Counted from the stretch's first letter, positions 9,626-19,320 are shown. The stretch: 64,000 nt of DNA from Planococcus koreensis (GCF_004761975.1 NZ_RQII01000054.1:32338-96337); one strand, 5' to 3'. Program-made: numbers and translations. Notes: generated by a model not told the origin, from the letters alone.

Positions 9626-10906
9626 TCATTTCAAAAACTCAACAATCCCCTTAATCAACCCATCTGCCAACGGCAAATCCGGGTTGCTGTAAGCAGACTC
9701 ATTCTCACTTTCATCCGATACCGTTTTTAGCACATGATTCATATCATCAATAATCAGCAGTTTTGATTCCGAATGCGCCTCGTGCAAACTTTCCGCATCG
9801 GATACTGGCACCTGTGAATCGGCTGTGCCGCCAATAATAAGGACCGGAATCTCTAATGCCGCCACTTCTTTCTGCGGATCATAAGCCAGCCAGGAAATCA
9901 TATAGGGCTGGACCGACGGACGGAACACGCTCTGCAATTCGGGGCTGACCGTTGCCACCTGCTCGCCTTTTTTCAATTGTCTTATGATTTGCCGGGCTTC
10001 ATTCATAAGATTTTCCGGAAGCTGTGCAGCCAGCTGCTCCATCAGCACTTCATCAATAGGGCGTCCTGCTCCCGCAATGGAGATAAACGAAACGGCTGAA
10101 GCTTGATCTGCTGCTATCATGCCGATCAGCGAACCTTCGCTGTGCCCGATAATCCCAACTTCCGTAAATGCGTCATCCGACTTCAAATGCTCCACCCATG
10201 CAGCCGCATCAGCGATATAATCATCAAAACGCAGATCCGCTTCACTGCCGCCCAGTGCCTGATTCATCCCGACACCGCGCTTATCATAGCGGATACTGGT
10301 AATGCCATTCGCTGCCAACTCTTCGGCCACCATTTTCAAACTATTGTTTTTTCCGGGAAGCATCATTGAGTTGCCATCGCGGTCTGTCGGTCCTGAACCG
10401 GCTATAATCAGCATCGCCGGAAACGGCCCTTCCCCTTCAGGCCTCTCGACTTCAGCTTTCATCGTGCCTCCTGCAACTTCAATCTCAATAAAATCTCCGT
10501 CCTCAACCGTTTCTTCCGCTGTATCCGGCGTTAATTCGAAAGGAAAGGTCTGGCCCTGCTGGTTAAAATCACCGGAAATCTTCCCGTCTTCCAGTTTCCC
10601 GTCGAAAACAAGCTGTTGTCCCTGAATATTCAAATCAAAAACCAACTCTGGATCATTGAATTCCACTGTCGAAAAGGGAAAGTCCCTCAGCCCCTGCACC
10701 GGAATACTCAAGGTGCCGCCATCTTTTTCAAACTCCACAAAGATTGGCAGTGGTTGATTAGGTATTTGGATTGAACCTTTCCATGTGCCTGTAATTTTCT
10801 GCATCGAACTCGCCTCCTCAATAGGTACATCTTCAGTGTTTCCACTGCAGGACGCCAATAAAATCATCAACACCACTAAAGTTCCTATCCGTAAAGTCTT
10901 TTTCAC
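9626..10906 (-). CDS. Alpha/beta-hydrolase lipoprotein
   Basis: 426 residues from a GTG start at 10906 that has GGAGGAG 6 nt upstream; the longer ATG frame (10969) lacks a site. KKTLRIGTLVVLMILLASC is a lipoprotein signal with lipobox LASC, so the protein is anchored outside the membrane. Residues about 35-150 form a beta-rich domain of unknown role. The hydrolase domain follows, with nucleophile elbow GHSEGS, acid GTADSQV and DMNHVL histidine near the C-terminus, the complete catalytic triad. Related proteins are annotated as serine aminopeptidase or acyl esterase; the substrate is not known. Confidence 0.85.
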   Translation of the reverse strand: MKKTLRIGTLVVLMILLASCSGNTEDVPIEEASSMQKITGTWKGSIQIPNQPLPIFVEFEKDGGTLSIPVQGLRDFPFSTVEFNDPELVFDLNIQGQQLVFDGKLEDGKISGDFNQQGQTFPFELTPDTAEETVEDGDFIEIEVAGGTMKAEVERPEGEGPFPAMLIIAGSGPTDRDGNSMMLPGKNNSLKMVAEELAANGITSIRYDKRGVGMNQALGGSEADLRFDDYIADAAAWVEHLKSDDAFTEVGIIGHSEGSLIGMIAADQASAVSFISIAGAGRPIDEVLMEQLAAQLPENLMNEARQIIRQLKKGEQVATVSPELQSVFRPSVQPYMISWLAYDPQKEVAALEIPVLIIGGTADSQVPVSDAESLHEAHSESKLLIIDDMNHVLKTVSDESENESAYSNPDLPLADGLIKGIVEFLK

Positions 10907-10947
10907 TGCATCTCCTCCAGCTTTTTTTTCGATTTCCCGTTTCCCAA

Positions 10948-11166
10948 CTGACTCACCCCTTATATGCATTTTTTATACAATATATCCTACACGATATCTC
11001 TATTGTAAGGGGGCTAATCACTGTGTACGGTGCAATTATGAATATTTCCCAACACCTGTAAACATACAAAAGCCATCTTCAAAATCGATGATTTCATTGA
11101 AGATGGCTTTTGGCGTATGCAACTGTAGTGAGTAAACGAAATCTTTTCGCACACAGGGGCGCGACA
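10948..11166. repeat. Direct repeat A (copy 1), containing MITE-like hairpin element R2
   Basis: About 215 bp nearly identical to 19583-19804 and in the same orientation. From about 11018 it contains a MITE-like unit. CACTGTGTACGG and CACACAGGGGCG form imperfect terminal inverted repeats around a long stem with AAAAGCCATCTTCAA/TTGAAGATGGCTTTT arms (about 11069-11110). This copy reaches the upstream flank of the lipoprotein hydrolase gene and marks the left edge of the defence island. Confidence 0.75.
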
Positions 11167-11260
11167 CTATTGATTTAGCTGTTTTTAGTAATTTACGGAT
11201 TCTGCGCAACGCTAATGGGGAGGCGATTTTCAAGGTGTAATCATTTTACTAATAGAAACT

Positions 11261-11296
11261 AAAAGGAACAGGGAAGTCCCTGTTCTCCTTTTTTTC
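11261..11296. terminator. Bidirectional terminator
   Basis: GAACAGGGA/TCCCTGTTC stem with a T7 run on the plus strand and CCTTTTTAG on the minus strand. It ends the TerD fusion gene, whose stop codon is next to it. Confidence 0.75.
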
Positions 11297-12761
11297 ATGC
11301 TAATTGAACTCCAAAGTTGGTGCATAATTGTTGAATATCAGACTGATAACCGTTTCCGACTGCAGTAAACTTCCAATCTTCGTTGTAACGATAGATTTCC
11401 CCAACTATCAGACAAGTCTCCGGACCACCACCATTGGCCAAATCAAACTGGAACATTTCTTCCCCGGTTTCTGCATTCGTCATCCGGATAAAGGCATTGT
11501 TCACCATGCTGAAATTCTGCTCTCGATTTAAAGCATCGTAGATAGTTACAATAAACACAATTTTTTCTACTTCGCTTGATACTTTATCCAGTTCCACGAA
11601 GACCGTTTCAGTATTGTTTCCTGCATTACGACTATCCTTCAATAAATTCGTGCTGCCATCTGGCGATTGAGGGTTGTTGTAGAATATAAAAAATTCTTCC
11701 TTCGGCACTTTTTGATTTTCATTCAAAAGGAATACATGAACGTCAAGATCGAACTCTGTTCCTTGCTGGCTGCTGACATCCCAGCCTAGTCCGACTTTGA
11801 GTTTCGTTAGCGGAGTGTCCTCCATAGTTAAGGAGACACGCTCACCTTTTCGTAATGATGGCCTCTTGGTTGGAGCAGGTGTCGTTTCAATTTCCACCAA
11901 TTTGGTCGCTGGTTCTTCTGATTGAGGGGCTGACACTTCCGGTTGTTTCTCAGCAGGCTTATCTTCTTTCACTTCCGAATGGGCTGGTGTTTCAGATGCT
12001 ACTTCTTCAGCCGGCACAGTAGTTGGGCTATCCAATTGTTCTACTCGCTCATCAGACATAATGATGGACTCGTCGATAATGCTCAAATCCAATCTGTTCG
12101 CTCCTACCTGCTTGGCAATTGCCGTCGCTTTTTCAATCACTTTCTTTGTAACAGCATGTGGGTAAAAGTCTTTGACAACCAATTTGATGAACTCAGGCGG
12201 AAGTTCTTCAAGAGTCTTCTTAAATGAGGTGAGCAGTTTATCCCGAAAGATAATTTCCTCAGTGGCTTCTCGAATGCTGTTTGCTGATATCTTCGTGTAA
12301 CTGAGTAAATTCAAGAAGTAAAAATCATAATCCGTGAGATTTAAAACATCTAAGGAGTAAAAGGGTTCGATATCCATTAGATTTTCATAGTAGAAGTCCG
12401 TAAAAAAGTGATAATTTCGTCCGTCTGTAATGATTCCCAGTTGTACTTCCGGAGTGGAATTATAGTATTTCTGCAGTTGATGGTAATGCCTCTTAATATT
12501 GGTGTTTAAAGGCTTGGCCTCAATGATGATTTTGAAGTCACCCAAATCTAACGCATAATCCACTTTGTCGTTGTTCCCCCGTAGGTTGGCCGGCTTGAAC
12601 TCATGCTTCAACACATTCGGATCTGTTATGTCGTATCCGAGTGAAGTAAGGAAGGGAAGAATAAGAAAGTGCTTCGTTGTCTGTTCATTAAAGGTCATGT
12701 CTTCATCGGTGAGAATCTTCTTTAAATTATCAATTGATTTTTGTGCAGAAATATCGAGCAT
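11295..12761 (-). CDS. HsdR_N-type nuclease fused to a TerD domain
   Basis: 488 residues. Residues about 1-160 match the type I restriction HsdR N-terminal domain often found as a stand-alone nuclease. D68 (KVDYAL) and E81-A-K83 (IIIEAKP) give a complete PD-(D/E)XK triad. A low-complexity Pro/Glu/Thr linker spans about 240-295. From about 300 to the end is a TerD/CABP-type domain with GLGWD, FDLDVHVFLL, FIFYNN, SPDG, DSRNAG and the WKFTAVGNGY terminal segment, including the acidic residues that bind Ca2+ in TerD. TerD proteins belong to tellurite and phage-linked stress systems, and fusion to a nuclease suggests a defence effector controlled by a Ca2+-binding sensor (inference). It is the leftmost gene of the island, with no ter operon around it. 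Confidence 0.85.
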   Translation of the reverse strand: MLDISAQKSIDNLKKILTDEDMTFNEQTTKHFLILPFLTSLGYDITDPNVLKHEFKPANLRGNNDKVDYALDLGDFKIIIEAKPLNTNIKRHYHQLQKYYNSTPEVQLGIITDGRNYHFFTDFYYENLMDIEPFYSLDVLNLTDYDFYFLNLLSYTKISANSIREATEEIIFRDKLLTSFKKTLEELPPEFIKLVVKDFYPHAVTKKVIEKATAIAKQVGANRLDLSIIDESIIMSDERVEQLDSPTTVPAEEVASETPAHSEVKEDKPAEKQPEVSAPQSEEPATKLVEIETTPAPTKRPSLRKGERVSLTMEDTPLTKLKVGLGWDVSSQQGTEFDLDVHVFLLNENQKVPKEEFFIFYNNPQSPDGSTNLLKDSRNAGNNTETVFVELDKVSSEVEKIVFIVTIYDALNREQNFSMVNNAFIRMTNAETGEEMFQFDLANGGGPETCLIVGEIYRYNEDWKFTAVGNGYQSDIQQLCTNFGVQLA

Positions 12762-12992
12762 ATGCCTCTCTCCTTTAGTTTTACTTGTTCCTACTTACCA
12801 TCTTAAATCATTGTAACATTTATCCTTCAGAGGTAATTAATGTCAAGATTTTTTATATAAAACAATCCCAAAGAAAAAAGAGAGGGATTAATAATTTCGC
12901 TTCCCAGGGAACGACAAAATTCACCAACAATTTATATGAAGGATTAAATAGTTTAAACCACACACAATATGTTGGTGTAGCCTGTGTTCCTA

Positions 12993-13079
12993 TGTATAAA
13001 GTACAAGTTGTAGTGTATTGTCAAAATCGTTTAGAATTTTTTCTTTCTTTGGGACTCAATTTCCTTAAGACGAAGTCCT
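12993..13079. repeat. Direct repeat B (copy 1)
   Basis: Core TCAAAATCGTTTAGAATT (13021-13038) with TATAAAG...TAGTGTATT to the left and GGGACTCAATTTCCTTAAG to the right. It matches 23262-23338 in the same orientation. It fills most of the gap 12762-13100, where no other feature is seen. Confidence 0.65.
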
Positions 13080-13100
13080 ATTTTTTATCCTTTCAGTTTG

Positions 13101-13865
13101 CTATTGATTATTTTCTTTCCTAATTTTAAAACCTGCATATTTATGTGATTCCATACCTATAACAGGTGCGTACCTAACATCTGAAATTCCTTTTATAAGC
13201 TCTGGAATTTGATCTATTCTGATTACCTCAATAGAGTGTGAAACAATATTAACAAAAATTAAATAGTCTATTTTTTCTTTGAAGGTATTAATCCAGTCTA
13301 GCAGTTACCTGTCAGCACTTATTCTATATGTATCAAATATTTCTGCTGGCTCATTTTTTTTAGAAACTGCTGTTTGAATATTAATGTCTGTATACTCAAT
13401 CAGAAAAATTCCCTGGCTAAATGTAGAAATATTTTTATCGTAACTTTCAATATGCTTTAGCCAGTTTTTCTTTATTGAGTTTATAATGTTGTAATGTGTA
13501 TGTTCTTCAAATTTGCGACCGTAGGAATGGCTAAAAAGTATTTCCCCTTCTTTATTACTATCAAGTTCACTTAAAAAATTAGTTTCACTTTTTTTTTTGA
13601 AAACATTAGATTCCCTTATCTGTTTTGCACCTTTTCTGTCCTCTGACGAGGAAGTAACTGCAAAAAGTTCTATAAATCCATCATTAAAAACAAAATCGGG
13701 AAATTTATTAATATCAAAATTCGGCTTAGCTTCATTTATCCATTTTCTTAATTCGATATATTGTTTATGGGATAATCCAAAAAAATCTTCATCACTCATG
13801 TTATTCTTTACAAAATCTAGACAGCTTTGTTCAACATCATCTTGATAACTTTGGTTTTTACTCAT
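13101..13865 (-). pseudogene. Putative nuclease-like protein interrupted by one in-frame stop
   Basis: From the ATG at 13865 (AGGAG 7 nt upstream) the frame stops at TAA 13305-13307 after ...YRISADR. It then stays open in the same frame for 67 more codons (LLDWINTFKEK... to ...RKENNQ) and ends at TAG 13101. A single C-to-T change (CAA to TAA) would explain this, so the intact protein would have about 254 residues. FPDFVFNDGFIELFAVTSS (residues about 54-72) resembles PD-(D/E)XK nuclease-like proteins of unknown function, but no clear ExK follows. It lies 38 bp after the small gene upstream and probably in one transcript with the PLD-ATPase genes. Confidence 0.6.
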
Positions 13866-13903
13866 CATAAAACTCCTCTCAATAAACATTCCCTCCTACA
13901 TCT

Positions 13904-14113
13904 TCATACCATCCCAAAATGTTTAAATGCAGCTAAAATATCTGCTTGCTTATTCTCGGGGCATAGATATACCCGCTGATCGGGCGTGATTCTTCTAGCT
14001 GATATTCTCGGATTTAATCCATGCAGTTCTTTCATGTGCGCAATCCAACATGATTTCACTGCATACCCATTTTCACTTTTTACATAAGTTTGAATATCCT
14101 TGTATGTGGCCAC
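13904..14113 (-). CDS. Small conserved protein with KxCWIAHxKE-type motif
   Basis: 69 residues from GTG 14113, with GGGGGAAG upstream. DIQTYVKSENGYAVKSCWIA and the closing FKHFGM have the look of a short conserved domain that recurs, alone or at the end of DNA/RNA modification proteins, in many bacteria. The motif is recalled, not searched. It is basic and possibly nucleic-acid binding. The gene sits 33 bp downstream of the PLD-ATPase gene and directly before the interrupted nuclease-like gene, which points to a shared operon. Function unknown. Confidence 0.65.
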   Translation of the reverse strand: MATYKDIQTYVKSENGYAVKSCWIAHMKELHGLNPRISARRITPDQRVYLCPENKQADILAAFKHFGMV

Positions 14114-14146
14114 CTTTTCTTCCCCCTTAGGTATGAATCAGTTATC

Positions 14147-16222
14147 TTAACTAAATATTCTTCTAAAAACACTTTTCTTGAAGTACTTGTCATATTCAAT
14201 GTATTCTTTAAATAATTTTTGATTGAGCAGTAAAACAGAACTATCCTCATTAATACATTCTGGTGGAAGGTAATTCACCAGCGTTTCACGATCCCTACGG
14301 TTTTGAGTTGAAAAATTATCAATATGGACGAGAACTGTGTTCTCTTTTCGGAAATCAAATGAGTCGGAATGGCTTGTATATAATTCCCGCCATAGTCGTT
14401 GTCCTCTTTCTTGGTAATCATTAAACTTCTCTTGAGGAAACCAAACTGGGAGAAACATACCAGCTTCTTTGTAATACTCTTTAAAAATTTCTCTTGCTCC
14501 GCTTAAAAAATCCTCAGTTGAATAAAACTCTTCACCATTTTTGATTTTTTCACCTATACGATAAGTAAAATCTTTATAAAGAGCCGGACTCGTTTCATTC
14601 ATTAAATTGCTGAGATAAGTACTGGATTCCATCAATTTTTGATTCTGAAAAGTGTTATTAATTTGCAGATAGTATAGACGTGACGAAGATTGAGCGTTCG
14701 CATCAAAGCCAGTAGCATTTGTTGTTCCTATCAATACAGGATGGGCACCTGTAAGATTATTCGTAATGTCTTTGATCAATCGCTCTCCCTTATCCGCAGC
14801 TGCGCTCCGAAAGAACTTCGCATCAATTTCATCCACCAATAATGGACTGACATTTGAAGAGTGAAAGAAATCATTCAGCATGTTCTTTCCGCTTATTTTT
14901 TCATAAGACATATATGGATTTGTATTTCCAAGTAGCATACTAATGAACTCTAAAGCAGAGGTTTTACCGGACATCGATCTGCCAGCAATTATTAAAAAGG
15001 GTGGTATATGTCTTCGGACATTTTCTCTTCCTTCTTCATTTACGTAATGGTCTCTCATTTTCCAAATATGGGCGGAAACAAAAGCGTACAATATAGCTTC
15101 AGCAATTCTCGATTGCACTTTCGGATCGTTTTGCACTGTAAATAAATGATAGGAATCGATAAATTTGTTGATAAGCTCAAGCTGCTTTTTAAGAGACTCA
15201 ACGTCTTCTATCTTTTGAGTAAATGGACTAAGAAGCTTCTTTTCTTCTCCTTCAATATCGGGGAGTGGTGTGTAGAGAGTCTGGGAGGCGGTGTGATAGA
15301 TGAGTTGTTGACGATGATCTGCATCTGCTGATTTTTTATTCATTTTTGATACCTTGCTTTTTATTGTGACAGCCTTTGTTCGCAGAGTTTTAATGGGTAA
15401 AAACTCTCGGCTTTCCGTCTTTTTATTTACTTTAGTCATTACTTCAATAACCTGTTTGAATTGAGTCAGTTCTTCTTTTTGACTTTCCATTTTGTCAGCT
15501 GCCTGGTGAATTTCATCTACTTGGGTTTCTGTTAATTCCACCAATATGCGTTTATTCTCTACTTCATCCAAAAGAATATCCATTAACACTTCTGGATCGG
15601 CTATATTAACAGGCTCCAACAAGATTTTCGATTTCACTTTTTCTGGTATAAAATCTACCGTTTCTTGATAAATATCCTCAAATCGATTTTGATAAATTTC
15701 AAATAGCTCATGATTATCAAATACCAGCAATTCTTCATATTGTTTCTGATTCCCTAAAGCTGTCTCAGTAAAATTAGCTGAACCTATCATTACTCGGTTG
15801 CCCTTTGCTCCAGTAAGCAAATAGATCTTTGAATGAATAGGTGTTCCTTTTTTTGAATATCGGATTTGAAACTGATTGTTTTGGATTTCTTGCTGGACAT
15901 CTTTTGGCAAAGATTGAAAATAATCAATACGACTTTCAATGTCCATTAAACTTTCCAATCCTTTTGCAAAATTGCCAGCCACATGACCATCTTCAATACC
16001 CAGTACCAATTGGATGGATTTAAAGCGTTTGGCCGTCTTAAAGAAAAATTTATGGGAAGCTACAAAAGATACTGCCTTTAAGTCGCTATAGACCTCTGTG
16101 TCAAAGAGTTCCCCCAATGACATCGTTTTTACATTACCATTTAGAACTACCTGCAAATAAGGAGTTTTCTCCGGCTTTACCTCGTCTTCTCCAAACAGAT
16201 TTAACTGGCCATGATCACTCAT
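14147..16222 (-). CDS. PLD-like nuclease domain fused to a P-loop ATPase
   Basis: 691 residues from the ATG at 16222 (GGGAGG 8 nt upstream); an in-frame longer start has no site. Residues about 40-190 form a phospholipase-D-like nuclease fold with H130-S-K132 and GSAN at 147-150; the usual HKD aspartate position is a threonine. Residues 220-300 are helical and partly coiled. From about 340 an AAA-like ATPase follows, with Walker A GRSMSGKT at 413-420 and Walker B LLVDEID at 460-466, then GTTNATG as a sensor-type segment. The order nuclease-then-ATPase suggests an ATP-driven DNA-targeting effector. I cannot place it in a named system. It follows its zinc-motif partner by 41 bp. Confidence 0.78.
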   Translation of the reverse strand: MSDHGQLNLFGEDEVKPEKTPYLQVVLNGNVKTMSLGELFDTEVYSDLKAVSFVASHKFFFKTAKRFKSIQLVLGIEDGHVAGNFAKGLESLMDIESRIDYFQSLPKDVQQEIQNNQFQIRYSKKGTPIHSKIYLLTGAKGNRVMIGSANFTETALGNQKQYEELLVFDNHELFEIYQNRFEDIYQETVDFIPEKVKSKILLEPVNIADPEVLMDILLDEVENKRILVELTETQVDEIHQAADKMESQKEELTQFKQVIEVMTKVNKKTESREFLPIKTLRTKAVTIKSKVSKMNKKSADADHRQQLIYHTASQTLYTPLPDIEGEEKKLLSPFTQKIEDVESLKKQLELINKFIDSYHLFTVQNDPKVQSRIAEAILYAFVSAHIWKMRDHYVNEEGRENVRRHIPPFLIIAGRSMSGKTSALEFISMLLGNTNPYMSYEKISGKNMLNDFFHSSNVSPLLVDEIDAKFFRSAAADKGERLIKDITNNLTGAHPVLIGTTNATGFDANAQSSSRLYYLQINNTFQNQKLMESSTYLSNLMNETSPALYKDFTYRIGEKIKNGEEFYSTEDFLSGAREIFKEYYKEAGMFLPVWFPQEKFNDYQERGQRLWRELYTSHSDSFDFRKENTVLVHIDNFSTQNRRDRETLVNYLPPECINEDSSVLLLNQKLFKEYIEYDKYFKKSVFRRIFS

Positions 16223-16262
16223 CTTTTTACCTCCCATTAATGAGAAATTGCTGAAAACTGTG

Positions 16263-17144
16263 TCAAAAGTTAAAGTGGCCCAATGCATATTCTCTTGCCA
16301 AATCAACTAACCTTTTGCCATGCACCGATAATCCGTTTTTATCAAAAACACTAACACTAAATTCTTTCTTTTCTTCATTTCGTCTAACTTCGCCCGTTGC
16401 TATAATGATAATCCTGTCATTTTCTTTTGCAAATCTCTCAATAAGATGAAACATTCCTTGATATTCAGGCATTGCCGCAAAGAACGCTTCTTCAAATTTA
16501 ATATCAAGGAAACTGCCGTTCTTTACCACTCTGACAATTGTTCTTTCTTTCGAATGTTCTAAATCATAAAAGTAACCAATTATGGTTCTAGTATTCCATA
16601 AGTCTCCGTTTGTTAATGCATCTACATTCCTTTTTACCAATCTGCCGCCTTTCACTTCATTTAATACTTGTGTTGCTTCCTCAGGATTTGTTACTAAAAC
16701 TATTGAAAGCTGTTCTGATTTATTGATGCCGCTATTACGCCGTATTCGCTTATTTCTCTTTCTGCGGTTTTCTTCTTTTCTTTTTTCTCTTTCTTCATCT
16801 GACAGTAACTCCAACTCAAATCCTTGCTTCAATGACCGCCGGATCTGGTCTTCTGAAGCAATAGCAAGCGTCGTCCCGCTTCGGCGTTTTCTTGTTCCAT
16901 CCTTTACTTCTTCAGTGTAATGAATACAATTTTCGCTATGGGGACTATTTCTCCATTTCCTTAGATAACTTCTCTTTTTATCACCAGGCATGACGACATA
17001 ACACAACTTTGCGAAACAATTAACTTCACTGCAGAATAAGTTGCTCTTATAGGTTTTATAGTATTTTTCTGGAGTGAGGGCAAATAAATCTATTTCTTCT
17101 TCTTTATTATTATTTCGAAAAATAGCAGTATATATAGTTGGCAT
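16263..17144 (-). CDS. Zinc-motif protein, partner of the PLD-ATPase
   Basis: 293 residues from the ATG at 17144 (GGAGGT 7 nt upstream). The first third has C38-x4-C43, C48 and then H69-x3-C73-x-H75 in a CoiA-like context, so it is probably a zinc-binding module. A highly basic Arg/Lys/Glu-rich helical stretch follows (residues about 118-140). The last 120 residues are a mixed alpha/beta domain without a motif I know. It is the first gene of the likely four-gene unit 17144-13101. It could be the sensor or specificity part of that unit (inference). No homologue recognised. Confidence 0.65.
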   Translation of the reverse strand: MPTIYTAIFRNNNKEEEIDLFALTPEKYYKTYKSNLFCSEVNCFAKLCYVVMPGDKKRSYLRKWRNSPHSENCIHYTEEVKDGTRKRRSGTTLAIASEDQIRRSLKQGFELELLSDEEREKRKEENRRKRNKRIRRNSGINKSEQLSIVLVTNPEEATQVLNEVKGGRLVKRNVDALTNGDLWNTRTIIGYFYDLEHSKERTIVRVVKNGSFLDIKFEEAFFAAMPEYQGMFHLIERFAKENDRIIIIATGEVRRNEEKKEFSVSVFDKNGLSVHGKRLVDLAREYALGHFNF

Positions 17145-17337
17145 AATGTCTACCTCCGCTTTTCTACTTATCCAAAAATAAAGATAGTTATAATTACCCT
17201 CTAATAGTAACATATTTCCAATCTAATTTTTATAAATTTCTGTCTTTTTATTTTTAACAGAAGAAATCAGTAAGTGTTTTTCCCAAGTTTCAATTTTTAT
17301 TCTGTGAGCTTTATAGATCCAATTAATTTGTATAGAA

Positions 17338-17428
17338 AGCAAAAAAACACACCCGCTGTTGATGCAGCAGGTGTGTTAATATATGGAATCTTAATTATTA
17401 TATCGTGTCAGAATCATTAAGGGTTTTA
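17338..17428. repeat. Dispersed hairpin element, copy H3; rest of the 17145-17466 gap
   Basis: Hairpin ACACACCCGCTG...CAGCAGGTGTGT followed by ATGGAATCTTAATTATTAT and AGAATCATTAAGG, matching copy H2. It also serves as a terminator for the SEC-C gene (A7/T7 on the minus-strand side). The other 190 bp are AT-rich and hold the presumed promoter of the zinc-motif gene. Confidence 0.6.
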
Positions 17429-17466
17429 TAACAGCCTTGTAATTTACGAACGTGCCGCTAATCCAC

Positions 17467-19320
17467 TCACCCTAAAAACTCATCAACTTCCCCAATCCCA
17501 TAAATCAACCAATAAACCAGCTCCGCTTCATCCTTATTTCCCTCCTGCAAACTGAAGTGCCTCGGAAAAGCACCGGGCTTCTTGCCTTCTTGCAGCAGTT
17601 TGAAAAGATGCGGATTGCGTTTCTTGATAAATTGTTTCATTTGGCTCCGTTCGTGCGGTTTCAGAACGCCGGTATGCAAATCGGAGAGATAGTGGAAATA
17701 CATGCCGATTCCTGTATTGTCCTCCAAAGCAAAGCTATCCGTAAGATCACCCGCCTGTTCCCATTTTCCCGCATGGATATAAGCGCTCAAGAGCAGCCAT
17801 TTCGCGCCCTGGTGGTCGAGCGGATTCTTATCCATAATCTCCGTCAGCTGTTCAATCGCCTTGACATATCTGCCCTGCTCCATCAGCCAGGCACCATATG
17901 AAAATAAAGCACGTAAGAACGGCCGGTTCGGCACATAGCCCCAGAGCACGTCGAAACTGTCATCGAAGGTTCTGTAGCCGGTATTCAAAGCAGTCAAATA
18001 ATGAAGCTCCTTTTCAACATCGTGCTCCACAAATTCTGCCATCAGCAAATTTGCGTCGCCGTTTTTCGGATTCAGTTCCAGCGCTTCCTGTGCCAGCCGT
18101 TCGCGTTCTTTGCCATCCTTTTCAAACGCTTCGTAGCAAAGCTGCTGCGCCCGATCCAGATCGGTTGCCGGCTTATATTTCACATTCGGCTGCTGCAGGA
18201 CTTTATTGAAATCAGCTACCGATTTGGCGTTCTCAGTACGCTTCATCATTTCCCACAGCCCCCGCTCCGTCAGCCGCGGATCGGTCCCCATCTCAGTGAC
18301 AACTTCTGGCATGATATACGGCTGCCGATATTGATTTTGATCTCGAGGTTGGGCATTTTCATCCTTGTCCAACCGTTCGATCACAAACCCGCCGACCATG
18401 TCTCTGTATTTTGACAGGGTGCCAACGGTTGTTCCGAGCTCTCCAGCGATGATCTGCTGCGTCAGAAAAACTTCTTCAAACAGCCCAAAGTCGTTTGCTG
18501 CCTGCAGGATTCCCGCTGTCACGCCTTCCGGTTTCCGCGCCTTCACAGGCACTTCCTTCAGAAACGCAAATGCAATCCCTTCGATCACTTCATTATTTAA
18601 ACCATAGTTATCAATAAAGCTGCTGACCAGTCCCATGACTTCATCCTGAAACGGAGTCAGGTCCAACTCTGGAATTGATTCCACAAATGGCCGGTATAAA
18701 TCCAGCGGATCGTTCACTCCTTCTTTCAGCCGGGCAGCCAGTTCTTCAATGACTGTCTGCTGAAAAGCCGGAATCGTGATCAACCCTTCTGCCGGTTGCA
18801 CAGTCGGCTTGCCGTCACGCAGACTCCTTAAAAAGACACCGAAAAGCCACTCGCCTTTTTTCGCCCCACCTGCATTAACCATCTGATGAATTTCTCCCGT
18901 CACTTTGTCACGGAGCTGAAGAATCCTGTTATCGACTTGTTGAACCTCGACAAGCATGTAGAACGGCTCTTCCCACAGATCCAGCACGTCCAGCACCCGC
19001 TGCCGTTTCTGCGCTTTCTTCTGGCGGCCGATATAGCCTTTCCATATATCCACACGGTCATGGAATACATACGATTCGAAAGCCATTGCTTCAATCATAT
19101 CTTTGCCAAAAACGTTCGATAAAACCGACTGCCAATTGCTGAAAAGCTGAGTCAATTGATGAAACTCCTTCGGCTCCAGCCCGTGTTCCGCAAATCCCGT
19201 CATAATGGTTTCCAGTTCCGTATCCATCAGCTGCTGCAGATCCACTGCTTCTTCACGACCGCAGCATTTCTTATATTTCTCCCCGCTCCCGCACGGACAC
19301 GGATCATTTCTTCCAACCAT
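17467..19320 (-). CDS. SEC-C motif protein with TPR-like C-terminus
   Basis: 617 residues from the ATG at 19320 (AGGGGAAGG upstream), which gives the classic start [20 protein letters not shown]. This is a SEC-C zinc motif (CxCx8CC type) like the SecA tail. Residues about 280-330 have a helix-turn-helix look. Residues about 390-520 contain repeated helical pairs with alanine/leucine spacing typical of TPRs ([37 protein letters not shown]). Such proteins are common in Bacillales and of unknown role. It has host-like G+C, unlike the genes that follow, so it may be a chromosomal gene stranded within the island. Confidence 0.82.
   Translation of the reverse strand: MVGRNDPCPCGSGEKYKKCCGREEAVDLQQLMDTELETIMTGFAEHGLEPKEFHQLTQLFSNWQSVLSNVFGKDMIEAMAFESYVFHDRVDIWKGYIGRQKKAQKRQRVLDVLDLWEEPFYMLVEVQQVDNRILQLRDKVTGEIHQMVNAGGAKKGEWLFGVFLRSLRDGKPTVQPAEGLITIPAFQQTVIEELAARLKEGVNDPLDLYRPFVESIPELDLTPFQDEVMGLVSSFIDNYGLNNEVIEGIAFAFLKEVPVKARKPEGVTAGILQAANDFGLFEEVFLTQQIIAGELGTTVGTLSKYRDMVGGFVIERLDKDENAQPRDQNQYRQPYIMPEVVTEMGTDPRLTERGLWEMMKRTENAKSVADFNKVLQQPNVKYKPATDLDRAQQLCYEAFEKDGKERERLAQEALELNPKNGDANLLMAEFVEHDVEKELHYLTALNTGYRTFDDSFDVLWGYVPNRPFLRALFSYGAWLMEQGRYVKAIEQLTEIMDKNPLDHQGAKWLLLSAYIHAGKWEQAGDLTDSFALEDNTGIGMYFHYLSDLHTGVLKPHERSQMKQFIKKRNPHLFKLLQEGKKPGAFPRHFSLQEGNKDEAELVYWLIYGIGEVDEFLG

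Noticed and set aside
11036..11233. 65-codon minus-strand open frame in the gap left of the TerD fusion gene
   Set aside because: It runs through repeat A and its hairpin, has no ribosome site, and is explained by the repeat.
14147..17144. Toxin-antitoxin or DISARM reading of the PLD-ATPase region
   Set aside because: Both large proteins are far too big for a toxin-antitoxin pair. No DrmA/B helicase or methylase is present, so DISARM does not fit.
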